Assembly: GCA_029051445.1 (NCBI GenBank) | Contig: JAIDKP010000101.1 | Span: 1 to 15,702, forward strand | Length of the DNA: 15,702 bases | DNA from: Muribaculaceae bacterium | GTDB taxonomy: Bacteria > Bacteroidota > Bacteroidia > Bacteroidales > Muribaculaceae | Direction: 5' to 3' | Part shown: one piece after another, positions 8,086 to 15,513 of the stretch | Position numbering within the stretch: the stretch's first letter is position 1 | Layout of the letters: each line of letters opens with the position of its first letter | Position numbers and translations under genes: made by a program | The notes under the pieces: model-generated | Told to the model about the DNA's origin: nothing | Database searches by the model: none | What the model saw: the letters and a program-made list of their open reading frames with translations, nothing else

Positions 8086-9117
8086 TTATTTCGAGTTTTT
8101 CTTGTAGTACTTTATGAGTTTGGGGAGCACCTCTTCGATATCGCCGGTGATCACGTAGTCGGCGATCGTGTTGATGGGAGCCTCGGGGTCGTTGTTGACC
8201 GAGATGATCATGGCGCTCTCCTGCATGCCTGCGATGTGCTGGATCTGACCTGAGATGCCGCAGGCGATATAGAGTTTCGGGCGTACTGTCACACCGGTCT
8301 GTCCGATCTGACGGTCGTGTTCGGTGAATCCTGCGTCTACAGCCGCACGCGATGCGCCGACTTCGGCACCGAGGGTGTTTGCGAGATCGTGAAGAAGCTG
8401 GAAGTTTTCTTTGCTGCCTACTCCATATCCACCGGCAACAATGATGGGAGCGTTCTTGATGTTGATCTTGCTCTTTTCGATGTGGCGGTCGATGATCTCG
8501 ACAACAAAGTCGGTATCATTGACATATTTTTTTGCATCAAGGTTGATAACCTCGCCTTTGTGGTCGGGGTTGACAACCTCTTTCTTCATGACACCTTCGC
8601 GCACGGTAGCCATCTGCGGACGGCAGTCGGGATTGACGATCGTCGCCACGATGTTGCCGCCGAATGCGGGGCGGATCTGATAGAGGAGGTCGGTGTATTC
8701 CTTGCCGGTCTTGGGGTCTTTGTGGTCGCCGATCTCAAGTGATGTGCAGTCGGCTGTGAGACCGCTGTGAAGGCTTGATGACACACGGGGACCGAGATCG
8801 CGTCCGATGCATGTGGCACCCATGAGGCAGATCTGAGGCTTGATCTCTTTGAAAAGATTGATCAGAATTGCCGCGTGGGGGTTGGATGTGTAGGGGAAAA
8901 GGCGAGAATCCTCGACTTTGTAGACAACGTCGGCTCCATAGGGGAAGAGCTGGTTCTCGATTCCCTCGAGCTTGTCGCCGATCACAAGTGCCTCAAGCTT
9001 AACGCCGAGACGGTCGGCGAGCTGGCGGCCTTTGGTGAGGAGTTCGAGGCTGACATCGGCAATCTTGCCGTCGTCAAATTCGCAATATACTATAAGATTG
9101 TTTTTGTCTTCTGCCAT
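8086..9117 (-). CDS. etfA: Electron transfer flavoprotein, alpha subunit
   Basis: EtfA/FixB-type subunit (343 aa) that forms a heterodimer with EtfB and holds FAD to carry electrons to or from acyl-CoA dehydrogenase. The C-terminal FAD-binding domain is clear: VAGGYGVGS (227-235), GASRAAVDAG (254-263), IGQTG (271-275), GISGQIQH (287-294) and NNDPEAPI (308-315). The N-terminal domain has GRDLGPRVSSSLHSGLTADC (105-124) followed by RPAFGGN (149-155), an arrangement I associate from memory with ETFs of strict anaerobes. It sits 6 nt after etfB and 3 nt before the dehydrogenase gene on the same strand, so translational coupling is likely. The length is normal and no residue looks lost. Confidence 0.95.
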   Translation of the reverse strand: MAEDKNNLIVYCEFDDGKIADVSLELLTKGRQLADRLGVKLEALVIGDKLEGIENQLFPYGADVVYKVEDSRLFPYTSNPHAAILINLFKEIKPQICLMGATCIGRDLGPRVSSSLHSGLTADCTSLEIGDHKDPKTGKEYTDLLYQIRPAFGGNIVATIVNPDCRPQMATVREGVMKKEVVNPDHKGEVINLDAKKYVNDTDFVVEIIDRHIEKSKINIKNAPIIVAGGYGVGSKENFQLLHDLANTLGAEVGASRAAVDAGFTEHDRQIGQTGVTVRPKLYIACGISGQIQHIAGMQESAMIISVNNDPEAPINTIADYVITGDIEEVLPKLIKYYKKNSK

Positions 9118-9123
9118 GATGTC

Positions 9124-9996
9124 TTATCCGATGGTGTGGTTGGCGATAAGTTCCTTGATGAGTTCCTCAAGCTGAGCGTCGTCGTTGTCGATGCGTCGGC
9201 TTTCCTTGGCGGTGAAGACAACGTTTTCGATAGCCTTTACCTTTGTGGGCGAGCCTGCCATGCCGATCTGCTCGGGATCAGCCTCGACAAATGCTGCACC
9301 CCATTCCTGGAGATTGAGGTAGGGACGTGCGTCGATGTAAGCCTGTTCCTCTGGATCAAGTTTGGCTTTCTCCGACGGAGAAACGACGCGCTTGAATTTC
9401 ATGATGCGCTTCGCGTTGCGGGGGCGGCACTCGGCGGCTGATCCGTTAACGGTGACAACGCAGGGAAGGGGAGCTTTGACAGTTTCCACGCCTTGCTCGA
9501 GACGGCGCTTCACGATCACGTATCCGTCCTTGAGATCAATGATCTCCTCGGCGTAGGTGACCTGAGGAATTCCGAGTTTCTCGGCTATCTGCGGTCCTAC
9601 CTGAGCTGTGTCTCCGTCGATAGCCTGGCGGCCTCCGAGGATGATGTCGTAGTTGCCGAATTTTTTTACTGCCTGAGCCAGCGAATAGGATGTCGCAAGA
9701 GTGTCGGCGCCGCCGAGAACTCTGTCGGTCAGTACAATGCCGGTGTCGGCGCCGCGGAAAATGGCTTCGCGTATGATCTCGGAAGCTCGTGGAAGTCCCA
9801 TTGTGAGGATAGTGACAGTCGAGCCGGGGTTGGCATCCTTAATGCGCAAAGCCTGCTCGAGGGCGTTCAGATCCTCGGGGTTGAAGATGGCGGGGAGAGC
9901 GGCACGATTGATAGTGCCATCTTCTTTCATAGCATCTTTTCCTACATTGCGGGTGTCGGGCACCTGCTTTGCAAGGACGATGATGTTTAAACTCAT
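9124..9996 (-). CDS. etfB: Electron transfer flavoprotein, beta subunit
   Basis: EtfB/FixA-type subunit (290 aa), first gene of the etfB-etfA-dehydrogenase operon. It starts with the family motif KQVPDT (10-15) and carries GGADTLATS (95-103), GRQAIDGDTAQVGP (122-135) and the beta-subunit signature running from VKRRLEQGVE (162-171) to PCVVTV. From memory, the GGADTLATS and DGDTAQVGP segments resemble the beta subunits of electron-bifurcating ETFs, where the second site binds FAD rather than AMP. Canonical mitochondrial-type ETF differs there. This is a resemblance, not a test. The ATG at 9996 is preceded by a leader of about 80 nt with strong hairpins and a consensus promoter. Confidence 0.94.
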   Translation of the reverse strand: MSLNIIVLAKQVPDTRNVGKDAMKEDGTINRAALPAIFNPEDLNALEQALRIKDANPGSTVTILTMGLPRASEIIREAIFRGADTGIVLTDRVLGGADTLATSYSLAQAVKKFGNYDIILGGRQAIDGDTAQVGPQIAEKLGIPQVTYAEEIIDLKDGYVIVKRRLEQGVETVKAPLPCVVTVNGSAAECRPRNAKRIMKFKRVVSPSEKAKLDPEEQAYIDARPYLNLQEWGAAFVEADPEQIGMAGSPTKVKAIENVVFTAKESRRIDNDDAQLEELIKELIANHTIG

Positions 9997-10036
9997 AATC
10001 GTTATTTTGAGTGTTTAAGCTATTTTGTCTTTTGAA

Positions 10037-10077
10037 ATGCGGCATGGCCTGACCGCATGAATAGTCAGGCGAGTGCC
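10037..10077 (-). promoter_or_regulatory. Structured leader of the etf operon with two exclusive hairpins
   Basis: On the minus-strand transcript, hairpin A pairs GCCTGAC (10070-10064) with GTCAGGC (10053-10047), and an outer TGCC/GGCA-type helix (10077-10074 with 10044-10041) extends it. Hairpin B pairs ATGCGG (10058-10053) with CCGCAT (10042-10037). B uses bases from the loop and 3' arm of A, so both cannot form together. No T-run follows either hairpin, so a simple terminator is unlikely. The region lies between the predicted promoter and the etfB start codon. Confidence 0.5.
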
Positions 10078-10086
10078 AACGACATG

Positions 10087-10117
10087 CAAAGATAGTAAAA
10101 TCTTGTAGTTAAGCAAA
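10087..10117 (-). promoter_or_regulatory. Promoter of the etfB-etfA-acyl-CoA dehydrogenase operon
   Basis: On the minus strand the -33 element TTTG (10117-10114), a 19-bp spacer and the -7 element TATCTTTG (10094-10087) match the Bacteroidetes promoter consensus exactly. Transcription would begin near 10081 and give a leader of about 85 nt before etfB. Confidence 0.75.
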
Positions 10118-10137
10118 ATGAAAACCGCAGGATGTGG
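10114..10137 (-). terminator. Weak terminator candidate after the PurF-like gene
   Basis: On the minus strand, CCACA (10137-10133) can pair with TGCGG (10129-10125) with one mismatch and a three-base loop, followed by TTTTCATTTTG. The stem is short, and the tail overlaps the -33 element of the etf promoter. Some read-through from the purine operon into etfB is therefore possible. Confidence 0.3.
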
Positions 10138-10152
10138 TGCTCCAGACAGATC

Positions 10153-11577
10153 TCACTCGTAGCTCAGACCGTCGAAACAATGTGTGCAGATGCATTCTCG
10201 TGGCAGTCCGATTGATCTTGTGACGCAATCTACACTGTTGAATTTCAGTGAGTCAAGCTTTAGGCGGTTGCTGATTTCCAATACCATGCGCTCATAGCGA
10301 TCGGTGCCTTTTGTTGCGTATTCTTTCAGTATCTCTGCTGATGGATTCTCTCCTTCAAGATCCTGTATGACGCGTCGTGTTATCAACTCCATTTCGCTTT
10401 TTGAGTTTGTGAAGTTGATGAATTTGCACGGGTAGATGAGCGGCGGACAGCTTATGCGTACATGCACTTCTGTGGCTCCGGCATCGCGTATGTCCTTGAC
10501 GTTGTCGCGTAGTTGCGTTCCGCGCACTATCGAGTCGTCGCAGAATGCCACGCGTTTACCCTCGAGAAGCGACTTGTTGACTATGAGTTTCATTTTTGCG
10601 ACAAGTTCCCGGCGCTCCTGGCTTGAGGGTGTGAATGAGCGCGGCCATGTCGGTGTGTATTTGGATATACCGCGACGGTAGGGAACTCCTTTTCCGACGG
10701 AGTATCCGAGCGCCATGCCTATGCCTGAGTCGGGGATGGCACTGACAAAGTCGACTTCTGTGTCGTCTTCACGTCCCATTTCCTCGCCGCATGCGTTTCG
10801 CATTTCGTCGACATTGCGTCCTTCGTATTCGCAGGGGGGATAGCCGTAGTATGTCCAAAGAAACGCGCATATCTGCATTTTGTCGCCCGGTGCCTGAAGT
10901 TGCTCGATTCCTTTGTCAGATGAAATGCGTACAATTTCTCCCGGACCTATGTTCTTGGCGATCTCATAGCCGAGGTTATAAAATGCACATGATTCCGACG
11001 ATAGCGCGTAGGATCCGTCGTCGGTCATATGTCGTCCGGCTATGATGGGGGTGCGTCCGAGACGGTCGCGTGCCGCTATGATCGAGCCGTCGTCAAGCAA
11101 CAGCAGCATCGAACATGACCCTTTGACTTTCTTGAAAACAAGGTTTATGCCATCGACAAAGTCTTTGCCCTGCGAAATTATGTCGGCTACAATCTCGGTC
11201 GGATTAGCAGATTCAGAGGTGTGCTCGTAGAAGTTCTTGCCTTGTTCGAGCAGCTCCTGCGACAATTCTGCGAGGTTGTTTATTTTGGCGACAGTAACGA
11301 TGCCGAATCGTCCTATCTTTGAGTTGAGCACAATTGGCTGCGCATCGGTGTCGCTTATGATGCCTATGCCGCTGTTGCCGGTGAACTCATGGAGTTCGTT
11401 CTCGAATTTGTTGCGGAAATATGCGTTCTCGATATTGTGTATCGAGCGGCTGAAATGGGTGCCGTCGACAGTCGCAAGCCCGGCACGTTTAGTGCCGAGA
11501 TGCGAGTTGTAGTCGGTGCCGTAAAAGAGGTCGTTGACGCATTTAGAGCGCTTCACGACTCCAAAGAAACCTCCCAT
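10153..11577 (-). CDS. PurF-family phosphoribosyltransferase lacking the glutaminase nucleophile
   Basis: The 474-residue product is homologous along its length to amidophosphoribosyltransferase, the first step of purine synthesis (PRPP plus glutamine to phosphoribosylamine). The phosphoribosyltransferase half keeps PDSG (282-285) and the PRPP-binding motif CDDSIVRGTQ (346-355). The cysteines matching the 4Fe-4S ligands of the B. subtilis enzyme are all present (C237, C384, C464, C467). The glutaminase half is degenerate: the N-terminus is MGGFFG instead of MCGIxG, the usual GHVRY motif is replaced by GIISD (72-76), and the NGN loop region reads VAKINN (96-101). The flexible PRPP loop (about 303-315, KYTPTWPRSF) also departs from the usual RNHYVGRTF. 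The start is firm, since an in-frame stop lies at 11605-11607 with no other ATG between. It follows purL by 45 nt. It may be an ammonia-dependent enzyme or a regulatory or partner subunit; it is unlikely to use glutamine itself. Confidence 0.85.
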   Translation of the reverse strand: MGGFFGVVKRSKCVNDLFYGTDYNSHLGTKRAGLATVDGTHFSRSIHNIENAYFRNKFENELHEFTGNSGIGIISDTDAQPIVLNSKIGRFGIVTVAKINNLAELSQELLEQGKNFYEHTSESANPTEIVADIISQGKDFVDGINLVFKKVKGSCSMLLLLDDGSIIAARDRLGRTPIIAGRHMTDDGSYALSSESCAFYNLGYEIAKNIGPGEIVRISSDKGIEQLQAPGDKMQICAFLWTYYGYPPCEYEGRNVDEMRNACGEEMGREDDTEVDFVSAIPDSGIGMALGYSVGKGVPYRRGISKYTPTWPRSFTPSSQERRELVAKMKLIVNKSLLEGKRVAFCDDSIVRGTQLRDNVKDIRDAGATEVHVRISCPPLIYPCKFINFTNSKSEMELITRRVIQDLEGENPSAEILKEYATKGTDRYERMVLEISNRLKLDSLKFNSVDCVTRSIGLPRECICTHCFDGLSYE

Positions 11578-11622
11578 AAGAGTGGTCAGTGTTATTAGTT
11601 TGGTTTATAGAGCAGGCACGCT

Positions 11623-14600
11623 TTATGCCTTTGTTGCGTTTTCAACCCAGCGGCGGGCAGCAATGAATGCATCGATCCACGGTGTGAGCTCGGCCTCGGC
11701 CTTGTCGGCAGGCCAGTATCCGCACTGCCATGGAAATATGGCGCGCTCGGGGTGAGGCATCATAGCAAGGTGACGTCCGTCGGCCGAGGCTATCGCGGCG
11801 ACAGCTCCCTTTGATCCATTGGGGTTGGCGGGATATGCATCGTAGTTGTAGCGTGCGACAACGTTGTATCCTTTTGTCTCGTCGGGGATACAGAACTTGC
11901 CTTCGCCATGTGCGACCCACGCACCGAGTTTCATGCCTGCAAGCGGCTTGAGCATCACAGAGTTGTTCTCGGGTATGTCGAGGCCGAGGAACTGTGACTC
12001 GAATTTGTGTGACACGTTGTGGTCCATGTGTGGACGCGGATCGGCATCCGGTGTGATGAGCCCCAGTTCGATCATGAGCTGACATCCGTTGCAGATGCCG
12101 AGCGAGATTGTGTCAGTGCGGTCGTAGAAGCGTCGCAGTGTGCGCTGTGCTGTCTCGTTCCAAAGGAATCCTCCCGCCCATCCTTTTGCTGAGCCGAGAA
12201 CGTCGGAATTTGAGAATCCGCCGCAGAAGACTATCATGTTTATGTCGTCGAGTGTCTCACGGCCCGATGTGAGGTCGGTCATGTGCACGTCTTTGACATC
12301 GAAGCCAGCAAGGTGAAGGGCGTAGGCCATCTCTCGGTCGCCGTTGACTCCTTTCTCGCGTATGATCGCGGCTTTGATGCCCGAACGCTCTTTGCGTGTA
12401 TGGGATATTCCGCGTGATGCAAGTGTGCCGTCCCAGCCATCGTGTATGTCATATACAACGGGCTGACTGCGATAGTTCTCGAAGCGGTCGAGGGCGCATT
12501 TCTCGCCGCTCTGAATGCTGTCGAGCATGTATGAGGGGCGGAACCACACGTCGCGGAGCCAGTCGATACCAAGAAGCCACTCGGCATCGCCGTGGCAGAT
12601 GTTGAGCACGCGTTCGGCCGAGGGGTGTCCGAGTACAACGCTCTTAACGCCGGCAGCCTCAAGAATGGCTTTGACAGCATCGAGCTGCTCGCCGTCGGCA
12701 ATCTGAACAGCGACAGCAGGGTTCTCGGCAAACAGAATTTTTGTGATATCGGTCTCGCCAAGCGCGCTCATTGCGGCGGTGTCTATCTCAAGACCTCCCT
12801 CGGTGTTGGCGAAGGTCATCTCAAGCAGTGTGACAATCAGACCGCCGGCCGAGATGTCGTGCATGGCAAGAATGCGACGCTCGGCTACCAGTTTCTGCAG
12901 TGTGTCGAAGACGTTGCGGAAATATGCCGGATCGTCGATTGCGGGAACATCGCTGCCTATCTTGCCCTGAGTCTGGGCAAAGGCGGAACCTCCGAGCGCA
13001 AGCGGGGAGAGGGAGAAGGGGATATAGAGAATTGTCGACTCGGGCACGTCGGCGAGTACCGGTGACACGGTCTTGCGTACGTCGGCGACTTCGCCGGCAG
13101 CCGAGATGATGACAGTGCCGGGGGCGAGCACTTTGGTGCCGTCGGCATATTTCTGGGTCATCGACAGGCTGTCTTTTCCGGTGGGGATGTTGATGCCGAG
13201 GTCGCATGCAAATCTGCTACATGATTCTACGGCACGATAGAGCGCCGCATCTTCTCCCTCGTTGCGGCAGGGCCACATCCAGTTGGCACTTAGTGAAATG
13301 GTGGACAACCCACGTGCAAGATCTGCTCCAACAATGTTGGTGAGTGACTCGGCTATGGCAAGTACCGATCCGCGTGCCGGGTCGGCGAGCGCAGCCTGAG
13401 GTGCATGTCCGATAGAAGTGGCTATGCCGGTGGTGCCGGTATAATCGAGGGCAACCACGCCGCAGTCGCTGAGGGGGAGCTGTATCTCACCCTGACACTG
13501 CTGTCGGGCGATGCGTCCGGTAACCGAACGGTCGACTTTGTTTGTCAGCCAATCTTTGCAGGCTACAGCTTCGAGCGAGAGGACTTCTTTGAGTGTATCC
13601 TCCAGATTCAGCGATGATGTCTCCGGAGCCTTGTACTCGCGCTCGACAGTGATGTCGTGCATGACAGTCTTCGGGGAATTTCCGAACATGTCGGCCATGC
13701 CGAGGTCGATGGGACGCTCTCCATTGTTGCGTTCAAATACAAAACGGTCGTCGCCTGTGGTCTCTCCGACCACATAGAGCGGTGCGCGCTCGCGCTCTGC
13801 TATGCGCTGTATGAGGGGGATGTCTTCTGATTTTACAACCAGACCCATGCGCTCCTGGCTCTCGTTGCCGACGATTTCTTTGGCAGAGAGAGTCTTGTCG
13901 CCAACGGGAAGTGCATCGAGGTCGATGTGTCCGCCGGTTGCCTCAACAAGCTCCGAAAGGGCGTTGAGGTGTCCGCCTGCACCGTGGTCGTGTATCGATA
14001 CGATGGGGTTGTTGTCGCTCTCGGCGAGAGCGCGTATGACGTTGCTGACGCGTTTCTGCATCTCGGGGTTGGCGCGCTGCACGGCATTGAGCTCGATGGC
14101 TCCGGCGTAGCGGCCGGTATCGACCGACGAGACTGCTCCACCGCCCATGCCGATGCGGTAGTTGTCGCCTCCCATCACCACGACTTTCTCGCCCGGCTCG
14201 GGGGTGCCTTTCAGAGCGTCTTTCGCAGCTGCAAATCCTACACCTCCGGCAAGCATGATGACTTTGTCGTAGGCGAGCTTGCGGTCGTGCTCTGCATGCT
14301 CGAATGTGAGGAGCGATCCGCAGATCAGCGGCTGTCCGAATTTGTTGCCGAAGTCTGATGCTCCGTTAGAGGCCTTGATGAGGATTTCGGCAGGGGTCTG
14401 ATAGAGCCACTGGCGCGGATCCATCATGCGCTCCCAAGGTTTCTCTTCGTCGAGACGCGGATATGATGTCATGTAGACGGCCGTTCCGGCTATAGGCAGA
14501 CTTGCCTTTCCTCCACCGAGTCGGTCGCGTATCTCGCCTCCCGTGCCTGTTGCGGCTCCGTTGAATGGTTCAACTGTGGTCGGGAAGTTATGTGTTTCGG

Positions 14601-15345
14601 CTTTAAGTGAAATGACCGTCTCGATATCTTTTGTCTCAAAGAAATCGGGGCGGTCGGGGTTAACGGGTGCAAACTGCATGGCGGTCGGGCCTGCAACAAA
14701 GGCAACGTTGTCTTTGTATGCCGAGACGAGACGGCCGGGGTTTTGCTGAGATGTCTTTTTGATGAGCTTGAAAAGGGATGTGGGCTTTTCCTCGCCGTCG
14801 ACAACAAACGATCCATTGAAGATCTTGTGGCGGCAATGCTCGGAGTTGACCTGTGAGAAACCGAATACCTCGCTGTCGGTGAGCGGGCGTCCGAGTTTCT
14901 TGGCAAGGTCGATGAGGTACTGCTCTTCGTCGTTGCTCAGTGCAAGTCCTTCGCGCTCATTGTACTCATGTATGTCGGCGATATGCTCTACAGGTGCCGG
15001 CGTGATGTCGGTAGAGAAGAGCATCTGGTCGAGTCCTGAATAGTGACGGTGTAGCATCGGATCAAATCCGGGATCGTTTTCAGGATTGTCCACTGGTGTG
15101 TACTCTTCGATGCGCTCGATGCCGGATAGCCCCATGTTCTGGGTGATTTCAACGGCGTTGGTACTCCACGGTGTGACCATTTCTTTGCGCGGACCGCGGA
15201 AATTACCTCTTATAGAGTCGAGTTCTACACTTGCTGCTCCGCCAAGAAGCCAGGAAATTTTCCTGTCGTCGTCCGGCGAGCAAGCATGATCGGCCTGGAT
15301 GGCAAATACCTTGTCGGTGTCGCTTTTTCTGTAAAATAAAACCAT
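11623..15345 (-). CDS. purL: Phosphoribosylformylglycinamidine synthase (large single-chain type)
   Basis: This enzyme converts FGAR, glutamine and ATP to FGAM in purine synthesis. It is the fused single-chain form (1240 aa). In order: an N-terminal PurS-like domain; a linker with QVNSEHCRHKIF (165-176); the first AIR-synthase-like ATP domain with ETHNFPTT (250-257) and GAATGTGGEIRD (263-274); a second such half; and a C-terminal class I glutamine amidotransferase domain with the GICNGCQ elbow (nucleophile C1085) and HPE (H1198, E1200). All catalytic glutaminase residues are present. I chose the ATG at 15345, which gives MVLFYRKSDTDKVFAIQA. The upstream in-frame ATG at 15375 lies inside the predicted -7 element and probably upstream of the transcription start. 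A PurF-like gene follows 45 nt downstream on the same strand. Confidence 0.95.
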   Translation of the reverse strand: MVLFYRKSDTDKVFAIQADHACSPDDDRKISWLLGGAASVELDSIRGNFRGPRKEMVTPWSTNAVEITQNMGLSGIERIEEYTPVDNPENDPGFDPMLHRHYSGLDQMLFSTDITPAPVEHIADIHEYNEREGLALSNDEEQYLIDLAKKLGRPLTDSEVFGFSQVNSEHCRHKIFNGSFVVDGEEKPTSLFKLIKKTSQQNPGRLVSAYKDNVAFVAGPTAMQFAPVNPDRPDFFETKDIETVISLKAETHNFPTTVEPFNGAATGTGGEIRDRLGGGKASLPIAGTAVYMTSYPRLDEEKPWERMMDPRQWLYQTPAEILIKASNGASDFGNKFGQPLICGSLLTFEHAEHDRKLAYDKVIMLAGGVGFAAAKDALKGTPEPGEKVVVMGGDNYRIGMGGGAVSSVDTGRYAGAIELNAVQRANPEMQKRVSNVIRALAESDNNPIVSIHDHGAGGHLNALSELVEATGGHIDLDALPVGDKTLSAKEIVGNESQERMGLVVKSEDIPLIQRIAERERAPLYVVGETTGDDRFVFERNNGERPIDLGMADMFGNSPKTVMHDITVEREYKAPETSSLNLEDTLKEVLSLEAVACKDWLTNKVDRSVTGRIARQQCQGEIQLPLSDCGVVALDYTGTTGIATSIGHAPQAALADPARGSVLAIAESLTNIVGADLARGLSTISLSANWMWPCRNEGEDAALYRAVESCSRFACDLGINIPTGKDSLSMTQKYADGTKVLAPGTVIISAAGEVADVRKTVSPVLADVPESTILYIPFSLSPLALGGSAFAQTQGKIGSDVPAIDDPAYFRNVFDTLQKLVAERRILAMHDISAGGLIVTLLEMTFANTEGGLEIDTAAMSALGETDITKILFAENPAVAVQIADGEQLDAVKAILEAAGVKSVVLGHPSAERVLNICHGDAEWLLGIDWLRDVWFRPSYMLDSIQSGEKCALDRFENYRSQPVVYDIHDGWDGTLASRGISHTRKERSGIKAAIIREKGVNGDREMAYALHLAGFDVKDVHMTDLTSGRETLDDINMIVFCGGFSNSDVLGSAKGWAGGFLWNETAQRTLRRFYDRTDTISLGICNGCQLMIELGLITPDADPRPHMDHNVSHKFESQFLGLDIPENNSVMLKPLAGMKLGAWVAHGEGKFCIPDETKGYNVVARYNYDAYPANPNGSKGAVAAIASADGRHLAMMPHPERAIFPWQCGYWPADKAEAELTPWIDAFIAARRWVENATKA

Positions 15346-15372
15346 TGCAGAGATGCTCTTTGAATAATAGCG

Positions 15373-15404
15373 CAAATTTAGCGGGATTTATGCTAACAGA
15401 CAAA
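15373..15404 (-). promoter_or_regulatory. Promoter of the purL operon
   Basis: On the minus strand, TTTG (15404-15401), a 20-bp spacer and TAAATTTG (15380-15373) match the Bacteroidetes -33/-7 consensus. The expected start near 15366 leaves a short leader of about 20 nt to the ATG at 15345, with no room for a riboswitch. Confidence 0.7.
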
Positions 15405-15472
15405 TTAAAAATTATTCACACCGCATAAAACGATTTGGCATGATTTTTGTTTTTATAGTAAACACACACGAG

Positions 15473-15494
15473 AATCCACGTCAGGCGGTGGATT
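15473..15494 (+). promoter_or_regulatory. Hairpin in the clpB leader
   Basis: AATCCAC (15473-15479) pairs with GTGGATT (15488-15494) around an eight-base loop. It ends 19 nt before the clpB start codon and has no T-run. It may influence translation or be an operator. It does not match the CIRCE element of HrcA. I see no good TTTG/TAnnTTTG promoter for clpB in the gap, only A/T-rich sequence (15432-15461). Confidence 0.4.
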
Positions 15495-15513
15495 GATATT
15501 TTCGATACGAATT

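Noticed and set aside
10053..10077. CIRCE-like half site GAGTGCCAA at 10071-10079
   Set aside because: It matches one half of the HrcA operator with one change, but the required inverted half at the nine-base spacing is absent and the downstream gene is not a chaperone gene.
11578..11607. A misassigned start hiding a catalytic N-terminal Cys in the PurF-like protein
   Set aside because: Reading upstream in frame gives no ATG, GTG or TTG and no Cys before a stop codon at 11605-11607. The loss of the nucleophile is therefore real in this sequence.
11623..15375. Many open frames of 60-190 codons antisense or out of frame to purL, susC, susD and the etf operon
   Set aside because: They overlap well-supported genes, show low-complexity or Arg/Ser/Pro-rich translations typical of shadow frames, and lack recognisable domains.
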